DNA from: an uncultured Anaerobutyricum sp.
GTDB taxonomy: Bacteria > Bacillota > Clostridia > Lachnospirales > Lachnospiraceae
Assembly (NCBI RefSeq): GCF_934307085.1
Contig: NZ_CAKRCF010000001.1
Coordinates: forward strand, 62,001 to 126,000
Length of the DNA: 64,000 nt
Reading direction: 5' to 3'
The notes beneath the pieces are model-generated. The model searched no databases. It was not told the origin of the DNA and worked only from the letters and a program-made list of their open reading frames with translations. The first letter of the stretch is position 1. Each line of letters starts with the position of its first letter. The position numbers and the translations under genes are program-made. Positions 8,716 to 19,462 of this stretch are shown here, one piece after another.

Positions 8716-8840
8716 GAACCCCAGAGAATAAATATTCCTCATCTGTGGCCTGGGAGCAAGTGTTGAATGTGAGCGCGAAAGCGAACATTCAACACTTGCG
8801 ACGAAAATCACAGATGAGGATTATTTATTTCCCGGGGTTC
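8716..8840 (+). repeat. Foldback element B (long-core subtype)
   Basis: Arms 8716-8747 and 8809-8840 are complementary at 28 of 32 positions around a 61-nt core beginning CCTGGGAGCAA. The upper stem pairs AGTGTTGAATGT with ACATTCAACACT, so it differs in sequence from element A while keeping the pairing. It lies 25 bp downstream of the asd stop, where it may also act as the asd terminator. The whole 8332-8864 gap holds elements C, H and B and no gene. Confidence 0.8.
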
Positions 8841-8864
8841 GTCTCCCCTGCCAGCAAATTAAAT

Positions 8865-9950
8865 CTATTTCGCTGTAATGTATCCCTGTGCTGTTAATAA
8901 TTCTGCACAAAGTACAGCTCCGCCAGCTGCGCCACGAACAGTATTATGAGATAATCCTACAAATTTATAATCAAACATTGTGTCTTCTCTTAATCGTCCC
9001 ATGGAGATTCCCATTCCGTTTTCAAAGTCTCTGTCTAATTGAACCTGTGGGCGATTGTCTTCTTCCATATAACGAATGAACTGCTTTGGTGCACTTGGTA
9101 AGTTAAGCTCCTGTGGAAGTCCTTTGAAATTTTCCCAACGGTCGATGATTTCTTCTTTGGTTGGTTTCTTTTCAAAGTTTACGAATACGGCTGCTGTATG
9201 TCCATCAAGTACAGGTACACGAATACACTGTGTTGTGATTAATGGTGCAGTTGCTTTTTCGATTTTGCCGTCTACAACTTTACCAAATAATCTTAATGGT
9301 TCCTGTTCGGATTTTTCTTCTTCACCACCGATGAATGGGATGATGTTTTCTACCATTTCTGGCCAGTCTTTGAATGTCTTACCTGCTCCGGAGATTGCCT
9401 GATATGTTGTTGCTACAACTTCCTTAGGACCAAATTCTTTTAATGCAAAAAGTGCTGGAGCGTAACTCTGGATGGAGCAGTTCGGTTTTACTGCTACGAA
9501 ACCTTTCTTTGTTCCAAGACGTTTTTTCTGTGCCTCAATTACCTCGAAATGTTCTGGGTTAATTTCAGGTACTACCATTGGTACGTCTGGTGTCCATCTA
9601 TGTGCACTGTTGTTAGAAACTACAGGTGTTTCTGTCTTTGCGTAAGCATCTTCGATTGCACGGATTTCTTCTTTGCTCATATCTACAGCACTGAATACGA
9701 AATCCACTTCAGAAGCTACTTTTTCTACTTCGTTTACGTTCATTACTACGATATTCTTTACAGCTTCCGGCATTGCTTTCTGCATTTTCCATCTTCCGCC
9801 TACTGCTTCTTCATATGTTTTTCCTGCAGAACGTGGGCTTGCTGCGATTGCTACTACTTCAAACCAAGGGTGATTCTCTAAAAGAGAGATAAATCTCTGT
9901 CCTACCATTCCTGTACCACCAAGGATACCTACTTTTAATTTCTGATCCAT
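8865..9950 (-). CDS. asd: Aspartate-semialdehyde dehydrogenase
   Basis: Reduces aspartyl phosphate to aspartate semialdehyde with NADPH, the branch point to lysine/diaminopimelate, threonine and methionine. The 361-residue protein has the nucleotide-binding motif GILGGTGMVGQ at 8-18 and the catalytic cysteine Cys158 in KPNCSIQSY. The sequence is of the archaeal/fungal-like subtype rather than the Escherichia coli one, as is common in Clostridia. It starts 30 bp after serA and is the last gene of the amino-acid block. Confidence 0.95.
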   Translation of the reverse strand: MDQKLKVGILGGTGMVGQRFISLLENHPWFEVVAIAASPRSAGKTYEEAVGGRWKMQKAMPEAVKNIVVMNVNEVEKVASEVDFVFSAVDMSKEEIRAIEDAYAKTETPVVSNNSAHRWTPDVPMVVPEINPEHFEVIEAQKKRLGTKKGFVAVKPNCSIQSYAPALFALKEFGPKEVVATTYQAISGAGKTFKDWPEMVENIIPFIGGEEEKSEQEPLRLFGKVVDGKIEKATAPLITTQCIRVPVLDGHTAAVFVNFEKKPTKEEIIDRWENFKGLPQELNLPSAPKQFIRYMEEDNRPQVQLDRDFENGMGISMGRLREDTMFDYKFVGLSHNTVRGAAGGAVLCAELLTAQGYITAK

Positions 9951-9980
9951 TTTCCTATGTCACCTTTCTGTGTAAAATAA

Positions 9981-11144
9981 CTATTTAACTACTCTTACCT
10001 TAAGTACGCCTTCGATATCTGTGATATGCTGTACAGATTCTTCTGTAATTGCAGAATCTACATCAAAGATTGCATAAGCGTAATCGCCTTTTGTCTTGTT
10101 GCTCATTTCTGTGATATTGATATTGTCTTTTGCAAATGCTCCTGTGAAACGAGTCAGCATATTTGGAATATTTCTATGTAAAATGGCAATACGTCCCTGT
10201 GTCTGGCATACACCAAGCTGTGTGTTTGGGTAGTTTACAGAGTTTGTGATATTACCATTCTCCAGATAATCCATAAGCTGGTCTACTGCCATCTCTGCAC
10301 AATTATCTTCAGATTCTTCTGTGGAAGCTCCAAGATGAGGGAAGGCGATAACACCCTTTACTCCTGCTACCTTTGGTGTCGGGAAATCCGTTACATAATG
10401 TGCCAGCTTACCATTATCTAATGCTGCAACTAAAGCATCTTCATCTACAAGACCGTTACGTGCGAAATTTAAGATAACGGCATCTTTTTTCATTTTTGCG
10501 ATGCCTTCTGCACTGATCATGTTCTTTGTGCTATCTAACAGTGGAACGTGGATTGTGATAAAGTCACAGTTTTCAAAGATTTCATCGATAGAAGATACAT
10601 GATGAACCGCTCTTGATAAGTTCCATGCAGACTTTACGGATAAGAATGGATCATATCCATAAACTTCCATATTTAAGTTATGTGCTGCATTGGCTACGAG
10701 AACACCAATTGCTCCAAGACCGATAACACCAATCTTTTTGTTCTGAATTTCTCTTCCGGCAAATGCTTTTTTCGCTTTTTCCATTGCTTTTGTGATGTTA
10801 GGGTCTTCTTTATTCTCTTCTACCCATTTGTTTCCACCGATTAAATCACGGGATGCTAATAACATTCCTGCGATAACCATCTCTTTTACACCGTTTGCAT
10901 TGGCTCCTGGTGTGTTAAATACAACGATTCCTTTTTCAGAATAATCTGCGATAGGGATGTTGTTTACACCAGCTCCTGCTCTGGCAACAGCTAAAAGATT
11001 AGGTACATCCTGCATATCATGCATTGCAGCACTTCTTACTAATACAGCATCGGCTTCCTGTAATTCTTCTACCTGTTTATACTCTTCTGTAAAAAGAGAA
11101 GTTCCACATGCAGAAATTGGATTTAAGCATTTATACTGAAACAT
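9981..11144 (-). CDS. serA: D-3-phosphoglycerate dehydrogenase with C-terminal ACT domain
   Basis: Oxidises 3-phosphoglycerate to 3-phosphohydroxypyruvate, the first step of serine synthesis. The 387-residue protein has an NAD-binding fold with GVIGLGAIG near residue 138, the catalytic Arg in FARNGLVDE, a following Glu, and the catalytic His in FPHLGASTEES. A C-terminal ACT domain (about 315-387) suggests serine feedback. It is the short form without the intervening ASB domain. serC is not adjacent. It is separated from ilvB by 128 bp of AT-rich DNA that may hold its own promoter, and asd follows after 30 bp. Confidence 0.93.
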   Translation of the reverse strand: MFQYKCLNPISACGTSLFTEEYKQVEELQEADAVLVRSAAMHDMQDVPNLLAVARAGAGVNNIPIADYSEKGIVVFNTPGANANGVKEMVIAGMLLASRDLIGGNKWVEENKEDPNITKAMEKAKKAFAGREIQNKKIGVIGLGAIGVLVANAAHNLNMEVYGYDPFLSVKSAWNLSRAVHHVSSIDEIFENCDFITIHVPLLDSTKNMISAEGIAKMKKDAVILNFARNGLVDEDALVAALDNGKLAHYVTDFPTPKVAGVKGVIAFPHLGASTEESEDNCAEMAVDQLMDYLENGNITNSVNYPNTQLGVCQTQGRIAILHRNIPNMLTRFTGAFAKDNINITEMSNKTKGDYAYAIFDVDSAITEESVQHITDIEGVLKVRVVK

Positions 11145-11272
11145 TATTATAACTTCCTTTCTTTTTCCTCTAAATAAATATTCCTATAATATCATTCATG
11201 AATTCAATCGTAACATATATACTAAATGTATTTCACAAAACATATGGCTCCACAGCCTTTTATTACAAACAT

Positions 11273-12976
11273 CTATTTAGATTCTTCCTGTTTTTGTTGT
11301 TCTAAATCTTCTTCATTGAAGGCATCGCTGATAGATCCTCCCGGCGCTACCATCGGCCATACTTTATCATCACTATCAATGCTACAGTCAAGAAGATATG
11401 GTTCATTAGAAGCAACCGCTTCTTTAAAAGCATTTTCAAATTCTTCGATTGTCTCTACACGTTTCGCCTTTGCCCCCATTGCTTCTGCAAGTTTTACAAA
11501 ATCTACTTTATCGTAGAGTGTTGTAGAAGAATATCTCTCACCATAGAAAAGATTCTGCCACTGGCGAACCATACCAAGTACGTGATTGTTTACTACGACT
11601 TCAATTACCGGAATCTCTGAACGGGTTGCTGTTGCAATCTCGTTCATGTTCATACGAAAACAGCCATCTCCTGCGATGTTTACGACAACTTTATCTGGAC
11701 ATCCGCATTTGGCACCGATTGCTGCACCGAGACCGTATCCCATTGTTCCAAGTCCACCAGAAGTGAGGAACTGACGAGGACGTTCATATTTATAATACTG
11801 TGCAGCCCACATCTGATGCTGTCCAACTTCTGTTGTAATGATAGCATCTCCCTTTGTAATCTCATAGATTTTCTCAATAAGTCCTGGACCAGAAAGACGT
11901 TCCTGATGATAAGTCATCGGATATTTTGCCTTCATATCCTGAATTTCCTGCATCCACTCTTCATGGTGTTGCTGAGAAAATCTTCTATTTAAAATAGTGA
12001 GAACTGCCTTTACATCACCGATAATTGCAGTATCAATCAAAATATTTTTATTTACCTCTGCAGGATCGATATCAATCTGAATAATCTTTGCTCTGCTGGC
12101 AAATGTTTTGGCATTACCATATACACGGTCACTAAAACGTGTACCGATAGCAATCAATAAGTCTGCTTTTGACACACCAATATTGGATGTCTTTGTTCCA
12201 TGCATGCCAAGCATTCCTGTATATGCCGGATCTTCTCCTGGAAAAACTCCCTTTCCCATAAGCGTATCACAAACTGGAGCATCAATCTTTTTGACAAATT
12301 CTCTTACCTGTTCGCTGGCATCAGATAATGTACATCCACCACCAAGGAGAATATATGGCTGTCTTGCTTCCTCAATCATTTCGATTGCTTCTTTGATACT
12401 CTTTTCTTTGATAGTCTCACAGACTGGATGAATCGCAGCTGGCTCCATAGATTCAAAGTATGTCTTTGCTGCTGTAACATCTTTTGTAATATCTACTAAA
12501 ACCGGTCCTTTTCTTCCTGACTGTGCAATCTGGAATGCCTCACGGATCGTATCTGCAAGTTTTTCAATATCTTTTACGATATAGTTATGTTTTGTCACTG
12601 GCATTGTTACACCTTTGATGTCAATCTCCTGGAAAGAATCCTTTCCAAGAAGACTAACACCAACATTTGCTGTAATCGCTACAACTGGAATAGAATCCAT
12701 GTAGGCAGTTGCCAGTCCAGTCACAAGGTTTGTTGCTCCCGGACCGGATGTAGCCATACATACTCCTACTTTACCAGTTGCTCTGGCATAACCATCTGCT
12801 GCATGGGAAGCTCCTTGCTCATGAGAAGTAAGAACATGATGGATTTTATCACTCTGTTTATATAATTCATCGTAAATATTTAAAATTGCTCCGCCCGGAT
12901 AACCGAAAACGGTGTCTACCCCCTGCTCTTTTAAACATTCTAATACGATTTCTGAACCGTTAAGTACCTGCTTCAT
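11273..12976 (-). CDS. ilvB: Acetolactate synthase, large (catalytic) subunit
   Basis: Thiamine-diphosphate enzyme that makes acetolactate or acetohydroxybutyrate for valine, leucine and isoleucine. The 567-residue protein has the three TPP-enzyme domains: the catalytic glutamate in SHEQGASHAADGYARATG near residue 50, a central FAD-binding domain, and a C-terminal GDG...N cofactor motif (AGDGCFRMNMNE, then NNHVLGMVRQWQ). The anabolic rather than catabolic (AlsS) type is supported by its position 20 bp after ilvD. No small regulatory subunit (ilvN) is found next to it. Confidence 0.95.
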   Translation of the reverse strand: MKQVLNGSEIVLECLKEQGVDTVFGYPGGAILNIYDELYKQSDKIHHVLTSHEQGASHAADGYARATGKVGVCMATSGPGATNLVTGLATAYMDSIPVVAITANVGVSLLGKDSFQEIDIKGVTMPVTKHNYIVKDIEKLADTIREAFQIAQSGRKGPVLVDITKDVTAAKTYFESMEPAAIHPVCETIKEKSIKEAIEMIEEARQPYILLGGGCTLSDASEQVREFVKKIDAPVCDTLMGKGVFPGEDPAYTGMLGMHGTKTSNIGVSKADLLIAIGTRFSDRVYGNAKTFASRAKIIQIDIDPAEVNKNILIDTAIIGDVKAVLTILNRRFSQQHHEEWMQEIQDMKAKYPMTYHQERLSGPGLIEKIYEITKGDAIITTEVGQHQMWAAQYYKYERPRQFLTSGGLGTMGYGLGAAIGAKCGCPDKVVVNIAGDGCFRMNMNEIATATRSEIPVIEVVVNNHVLGMVRQWQNLFYGERYSSTTLYDKVDFVKLAEAMGAKAKRVETIEEFENAFKEAVASNEPYLLDCSIDSDDKVWPMVAPGGSISDAFNEEDLEQQKQEESK

Positions 12977-12996
12977 TATAAATATACCCTTTCCAA

Positions 12997-14670
12997 TTAT
13001 TTTAACTGGTCAACGTCTAAAACTGCACCTCTGTTTCCGGAAGTAACAAGAGCAGCATAACGGCGAAGGTAACCATCTGTAATCTTTGGTTCTCTTGGCT
13101 GCCATTTCTCTTTTCTCTTTGCTAATTCTTCATCAGAAACGTCAACATTTAAACTGTTGTTTGGAATATCAATCTTGATGATATCCCCTTCTTCAATTAA
13201 AGCAATTGGTCCGCCAACGGCTGCCTCTGGGGATACATGTCCGATAGAAGCTCCTCTGGAAGCACCTGAGAAACGTCCGTCTGTAATTAACGCTACAGAA
13301 TCTCCAAGTCCCATTCCTGCGATTGCGGAAGTAGGATTTAACATTTCTCTCATTCCAGGACCTCCCTTTGGTCCTTCGTAACGGATAACAACAACATCAC
13401 CAGGAACAATGTCTCCGCCTTTGATTGCCTTGATTGCATCTTCCTCACAGTCAAATACTCTTGCCGGTCCTTCATGTACCATCATTTCAGGAACAACGGC
13501 AGATTGTTTTACGATACCAGTATCTGGTGCGATATTTCCTTTTAATACAGCAATTCCACCCTGTGCCATGTAAGGGTTATCGATTGGACGGATAACTTCT
13601 GGGTTTAGGTTGTGAACATCTTTAATGTTCTCTCCTACTGTCTTTCCTGTTACTGTAATCTGGTCTTCATAAAGAAGTCCTTTTTTACTAAGTTCGTTCA
13701 TAACAGCGTATACACCGCCAGCTTCATTTAAGTCTTCCATATAAGTTGGACCTGCCGGTGCTAGATGGCAAAGGTTTGGTGTCTTTGCACTGATTTCGTT
13801 TGCAATGTCCATATTCAGCTCTACACCAGCCTCATGTGCGATTGCAGGAAGATGAAGCATTGTATTTGTAGAACATCCAAGTGCCATATCTACTGTTAAG
13901 CAGTTTAAGAATGCTTTTTTTGTCATGATGTCGCTTGGGCGTACATTATTCTTCAGTAATTCCATAACTTTCATACCCGCATGTTTTGCAAGACGGATTC
14001 TCTCGGAATATACGGCCGGAATTGTACCATTGCCCTGAAGACCCATACCAAGAACCTCTGTCATACAGTTCATGGAGTTAGCTGTGTACATACCGGAACA
14101 GGAACCACAGGTAGGACATACTTTATTAACGTACTCTTCCACCTTTTCTGCTGTCATTTTTCCAGCTTCATAAGCACCTACTGCCTCAAACATTGAGGAA
14201 AGACTTCTCTTTCTTCCATCAACATGTCCTGCTAACATTGGGCCGCCACTTACAAAAACAGTTGGTACATTGATACGTGCTGCTGCCATTAAAAGTCCTG
14301 GTACGTTCTTATCACAGTTTGGAATCATAACTAAAGCATCAAACTGATGAGCCTTTGCCATACATTCCGTAGAATCTGCGATTAACTCTCTTGTTACTAA
14401 GGAATACTTCATTCCAGTATGTCCCATAGCAATACCATCACATACAGCAATTGCAGGGAATACAACTGGTGTACCACCAGCCATAGCAACACCCATCTTT
14501 ACAGCCTGTGTGATTTTGTCAAGATTCATATGTCCTGGAACGATCTCGTTGTAGGAACTTACGATACCTACTAAAGGTCTTTCCATCTCTTCTTTTGTAT
14601 AACCTAATGCATTAAACAGGGAACGATGTGGTGCCTGCTGCATTCCTTTTTTTACGTGGTCACTATTCAT
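12997..14670 (-). CDS. ilvD: Dihydroxy-acid dehydratase
   Basis: Iron-sulfur enzyme that dehydrates 2,3-dihydroxy-acids to the 2-keto acids of valine and isoleucine. The 557-residue protein carries the cluster cysteines in PNCDKNVPG and in [17 protein letters not shown] chose the ATG at 14670 because GGAGG lies six nt upstream and the protein then begins MNSDHVKKG; the frame extends further upstream without a ribosome site. It is followed after 20 bp by ilvB and preceded by leuB with a 194-bp AT-rich gap. Confidence 0.96.
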   Translation of the reverse strand: MNSDHVKKGMQQAPHRSLFNALGYTKEEMERPLVGIVSSYNEIVPGHMNLDKITQAVKMGVAMAGGTPVVFPAIAVCDGIAMGHTGMKYSLVTRELIADSTECMAKAHQFDALVMIPNCDKNVPGLLMAAARINVPTVFVSGGPMLAGHVDGRKRSLSSMFEAVGAYEAGKMTAEKVEEYVNKVCPTCGSCSGMYTANSMNCMTEVLGMGLQGNGTIPAVYSERIRLAKHAGMKVMELLKNNVRPSDIMTKKAFLNCLTVDMALGCSTNTMLHLPAIAHEAGVELNMDIANEISAKTPNLCHLAPAGPTYMEDLNEAGGVYAVMNELSKKGLLYEDQITVTGKTVGENIKDVHNLNPEVIRPIDNPYMAQGGIAVLKGNIAPDTGIVKQSAVVPEMMVHEGPARVFDCEEDAIKAIKGGDIVPGDVVVIRYEGPKGGPGMREMLNPTSAIAGMGLGDSVALITDGRFSGASRGASIGHVSPEAAVGGPIALIEEGDIIKIDIPNNSLNVDVSDEELAKRKEKWQPREPKITDGYLRRYAALVTSGNRGAVLDVDQLK

Positions 14671-14864
14671 AATTAACCTCCAATCATTCGCTTTCATTCG
14701 CAACCAGTATTATCATATAAGACTGTCTATTCAAAATAAATACCAATTAAAAACAAAAACTTCATTTTCTAAAATATTTTTTAAAATTATTTATTCAAAT
14801 ATAAATAAGTCTGTATCTTCGTTCAAAAGCAACTTCTGTCATAAATCATACAGTAAGCTTTACT

Positions 14865-15947
14865 CTAGATACGTTCTGCAATAAGAGTTCCCATCTCTTT
14901 ACATCCAACCTTTGTCATACCTTCAGACATAATATCTACCGTACGGTATCCGTCTTTTAATACCTTCTTTACTGCATTGTCTACAGCATCTGCTGCCTCG
15001 TCCATATTGAAAGAATAACGAAGAAGCATAGATGCCGAAAGAATTGTTGCGATTGGGTTTGCGATATCCTGACCCGCGATATCTGGTGCAGAACCATGAC
15101 TTGGCTCATATAAACCGAAGCTTCCTTCTTTTAAACTTGCAGAAGATAACATTCCTATAGAACCAGTTACCATACTTGCCTCATCAGATAAAATGTCACC
15201 AAACATGTTCTCTGTAAGAATAACATCGAACTGCTTAGGATCTCTTACCAACTGCATTGCACAGTTATCAACTAACATATGCTCTAACTCTACTTCTGGG
15301 TAGTCTTTTGCAACTTCGTTGACAACCTTTCTCCATAAGCGGGAAGAATCAAGTACATTTGCCTTATCAACACTTGTTACTTTCTTTCTTCTCTTCATGG
15401 CAATATCAAAACCACGAATAGCGATACGGCGAATCTCTTCCTCACTGTATGTAAGAGTATCGACAGCCTTTGTCACTCCATCTTCTTCAAATGTCTTTCT
15501 TTCTCCGAAGTAAAGTCCACCTGTTAACTCTCTCATAACAACAAGATCAAAACCATCACCGATAATATCTTCTCTTAATGGACAGGCATCTTTTAACTCT
15601 TCGTAAAGATAAGCGGGTCTCATATTAGCAAATAATCCAAGTCCTTTACGAATAGCAAGAAGTCCTGCTTCTGGTCTTAAATTTGCTGGGAGCTTATACC
15701 ATGGAGAAGTTGTCGTATTCCCACCAATGGAACCCATCAGCACAGCATCACAGCTTTTTGCTGTCTCTAAAGCTTCTTCTGTAAGAGGCTTTCCTGTTGC
15801 ATCAATAGATGCACCGCCAAGAAGGATATCTGTGTAATCAAACTTTTTGTTATATTTTTCTGCCACTTTATCTAATACTTTAAGTGCCTCTGCCACGATT
15901 TCCGGACCGATTCCGTCTCCTCGGATTACTCCTACTTTGTAACTCAT
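14865..15947 (-). CDS. leuB: 3-isopropylmalate dehydrogenase
   Basis: Oxidative decarboxylation of 3-isopropylmalate in leucine synthesis. The 360-residue protein shows the isocitrate/isopropylmalate dehydrogenase pattern: the N-terminal VIRGDGIGPEI, the substrate arginines, DNCAMQLVRDPKQFDVILTEN-like region and GSAPDIAGQDIANP near 275-290. It is the most upstream gene of the leuB-ilvD-ilvB-serA-asd series. leuA, leuC, leuD and ilvC are not in this window. No T-box or attenuator was recognised upstream. Confidence 0.95.
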   Translation of the reverse strand: MSYKVGVIRGDGIGPEIVAEALKVLDKVAEKYNKKFDYTDILLGGASIDATGKPLTEEALETAKSCDAVLMGSIGGNTTTSPWYKLPANLRPEAGLLAIRKGLGLFANMRPAYLYEELKDACPLREDIIGDGFDLVVMRELTGGLYFGERKTFEEDGVTKAVDTLTYSEEEIRRIAIRGFDIAMKRRKKVTSVDKANVLDSSRLWRKVVNEVAKDYPEVELEHMLVDNCAMQLVRDPKQFDVILTENMFGDILSDEASMVTGSIGMLSSASLKEGSFGLYEPSHGSAPDIAGQDIANPIATILSASMLLRYSFNMDEAADAVDNAVKKVLKDGYRTVDIMSEGMTKVGCKEMGTLIAERI

Positions 15948-16086
15948 TGTTTCATCCCTTTCCTTTTTCTTCTATCTTTTATACCCTTTATGAATTACAT
16001 CTTATCATTTCCTGCAAATTAACAATCTAAGTGTTCTGGGTATAGATACTCACAGTTAAATATCATATCTCATTTTTCTATTATAA

Positions 16087-16863
16087 TCAATCTTTTTCCA
16101 GACATTCCTGCACTTTATTGCAAAAATCTTTCCATGCCTGCTCATGTTTTACATAATATTTCGGACACATTTTCCCGGTAACGTCATAATGACGAATCAC
16201 ATTTTGGGAAGATAAACCATAAGTCTTGCAAATCCATGCCGTAAGACGCACAACAGAATCATATGTTTTTTCATTAAACTTCCCATTTTTCTTTGGATGA
16301 CAGCATTCAATCGAAATCGTATCCTTATTCCGATTATTTGATGCATAAGAAATCTCACTTTGTGGGATGCACTGGATAATCTCTCCATCTAAACCAACAA
16401 TATAATGGCTGCTCGCTTTAGTAAAATGCGTACTTTGCAGATTATTAAAATAATCTCTGTTTTCCTTCGCCGTACTGCCCGGATTCTCCACATAGTGAAT
16501 AACGACTCCCTTTACTTTCTTTAAAGCAATCCCACTTCGGCTATATGGATTCTTATCTAAAAAGTCCTCTGTAATCTCTGGTCTGCCGCAAGGTCCGTCT
16601 TCAGCAGGAAGTACTCTGTTTCCTACATCACTTCCCTCATGGCTTCCTTTTTCCTGTTGTAACAAAATACCTGTCCGATTGCTCGGATTCCACAAAAAAC
16701 TACTATGTAAAATAGAAATAAATGCTGCCAGAAAAAGTATTGTAATTACCAGCTGTTTTTTATTTGATATTTGTTTTCTCCCTTTTCGTTTTTTTCCAGA
16801 CTTTTTTCTTTTCCTCACTCTATTTTTCATCCAGACTTGTTTTTGCCTGCTGGAAAAAAACAT
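16087..16863 (-). CDS. Membrane-anchored N-acetylmuramoyl-L-alanine amidase (Amidase_2/PGRP fold)
   Basis: Zinc amidase that cuts the amide bond between muramic acid and the stem peptide. The 258-residue protein has a very basic N-terminus (1-36), one membrane helix (about 37-57) and an Amidase_2 domain (about 95-255). His123, His225 and Cys233 fit the three zinc ligands of the T7-lysozyme-like family. The start has GAAGGGG four nt upstream. It follows guaB and its terminator, so it is probably transcribed on its own. A role in vegetative wall turnover or sporulation cannot be separated. Confidence 0.85.
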   Translation of the reverse strand: MFFSSRQKQVWMKNRVRKRKKSGKKRKGRKQISNKKQLVITILFLAAFISILHSSFLWNPSNRTGILLQQEKGSHEGSDVGNRVLPAEDGPCGRPEITEDFLDKNPYSRSGIALKKVKGVVIHYVENPGSTAKENRDYFNNLQSTHFTKASSHYIVGLDGEIIQCIPQSEISYASNNRNKDTISIECCHPKKNGKFNEKTYDSVVRLTAWICKTYGLSSQNVIRHYDVTGKMCPKYYVKHEQAWKDFCNKVQECLEKD

Positions 16864-16881
16864 GAAACCCCTTCTTTCTAT

Positions 16882-16921
16882 AAAAAAACTGCGCAGATAG
16901 AGATAACCCCCATCTGCGCAG
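16882..16921 (-). terminator. Rho-independent terminator of guaB
   Basis: On the minus strand CTGCGCAGAT and ATCTGCGCAG form a perfect 10-bp stem with a 13-nt loop, followed by seven T. It lies just after the guaB stop and immediately before the amidase gene. Confidence 0.92.
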
Positions 16922-16935
16922 CCTTTGCGTTCTTA

Positions 16936-18444
<1,509 letters not shown>

Positions 18445-18446
18445 TT

Positions 18447-18475
18447 ATGTTAGCAAAGAAACGCAGTTTTGTCAA
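18447..18475 (-). promoter_or_regulatory. Candidate sigma-A promoter of guaB
   Basis: On the minus strand TTGACA... is read as TTGACA (18470-18475), a 17-nt spacer and TAACAT (18447-18452), about 60 nt before the start codon. The -35 box is consensus and the -10 box is fair. Confidence 0.6.
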
Positions 18476-18616
18476 CGTGGCAAATAAAACAGTTTTTTAT
18501 AAAATTCCGGCTTAAATGTTATACAATTTCACGTATTATGAAAAATAGACGAAAAATCTGACTTTTTGGTTTGAGAAAAATAGACGAACCTGCATAATGA
18601 GGCTTCTCGTTCTTTT

Positions 18617-19114
18617 TTATTGTTTGGGTTTACGAACAGAAATCGTTTGCAGATATTTTGCCCTCTTAATATCCGCTTCTATTTCTTTCTTCATTTCTTC
18701 GTATGTTCCTTCTTCTTTTGCTTCAGAAATCATTTCTTTAATTTCTTCATCCGTCATGCTAAATGAATATGCCAGGCCAATTCTTTTTGCCTCATATGTT
18801 CCCAATTCATCTTCGGCAGAACTTTGATTCAATCTTACAATCAATTCTACAATAACATCTTTCGTCTCAGAAAAAATATTAGTACCATTTAACATCACAA
18901 CATGACTATGTTTTTCATCGTTTCTAATTTCTATTTCATCGATACAATTATTAGAATCCACATGTACTAAAAGTGATGACTCATAAAAATAGTAATTATC
19001 TTCGTACTTATCAACTTCACCCACAGCTTTTACAACAGACAAAATACTATCTCCAAACATAATCTCTATACCATCACATTGAATACCCTTACCCACTTCA
19101 ATCTGTACTTTCAT
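18617..19114 (-). CDS. Uncharacterised protein
   Basis: A 165-residue acidic, soluble protein with no signal peptide or membrane segment. The first 100 residues look beta-rich and the last 60 (from about 105) are charged and probably helical. I do not recognise a family. It stands alone between guaB and nfnB, is more AT-rich than its neighbours, and is followed by a 230-bp stretch where AAAAATAGACGAA occurs twice (near 18541 and 18583). Its solitary position resembles that of orphan immunity-like genes, but no toxin gene is nearby and this is only a guess. Confidence 0.6.
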   Translation of the reverse strand: MKVQIEVGKGIQCDGIEIMFGDSILSVVKAVGEVDKYEDNYYFYESSLLVHVDSNNCIDEIEIRNDEKHSHVVMLNGTNIFSETKDVIVELIVRLNQSSAEDELGTYEAKRIGLAYSFSMTDEEIKEMISEAKEEGTYEEMKKEIEADIKRAKYLQTISVRKPKQ

Positions 19115-19317
19115 TTTTTTAATATCTCCCGTTCAATATATTTTTATAGACATAATATTCCATCTTATTTACAAAAGTAAACTCACATCATTTTCTTCTG
19201 AAAAATCCCCCAATCCATCAGATAAACAATACTGATTCCACTTAGATAACAATACATAAAATTTTCTGTTGAGAAGTTTAAGGTTTTTTCGCTAATTTAT
19301 AGTTTTTAAAATGAACA

Positions 19318-19432
19318 GAACCTCCGGAATTTATAGTATGTAAAATATGTCTTAGAGCAAGCTCTTAATGCGGGAGAGCATTAAGAGTGCAGTGATATGA
19401 AGCATTTTACATATTATAAATTTCGGAGGTTC
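19318..19432 (+). repeat. Foldback element D (short-core subtype)
   Basis: Arms 19318-19346 and 19404-19432 are complementary at 27 of 29 positions. The 57-nt core holds CTTAGAGCAA, an upper stem of GCTCTTAATGC with GCATTAAGAG, and TGCAGTGATATGAAGC. It occupies the 347-bp gap between nfnB and the unknown gene, where no other feature was seen. Confidence 0.85.
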
Positions 19433-19462
19433 GTCCGTCTTATTCAAACTGGTAAATCAAAA

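Noticed and set aside
8612..8840. CRISPR-like repeat array
   Set aside because: The similar segments are inverted and of two different subtypes, with no regular spacing or direct repeats.
9549..9881. 110-codon plus-strand frame over asd
   Set aside because: Antisense to asd, with Cys/Tyr/Phe-rich shadow composition and no ribosome site.
14671..14864. T-box or attenuator between leuB and ilvD
   Set aside because: No T-box core sequence or alternate hairpins were visible; the stretch is simply AT-rich.
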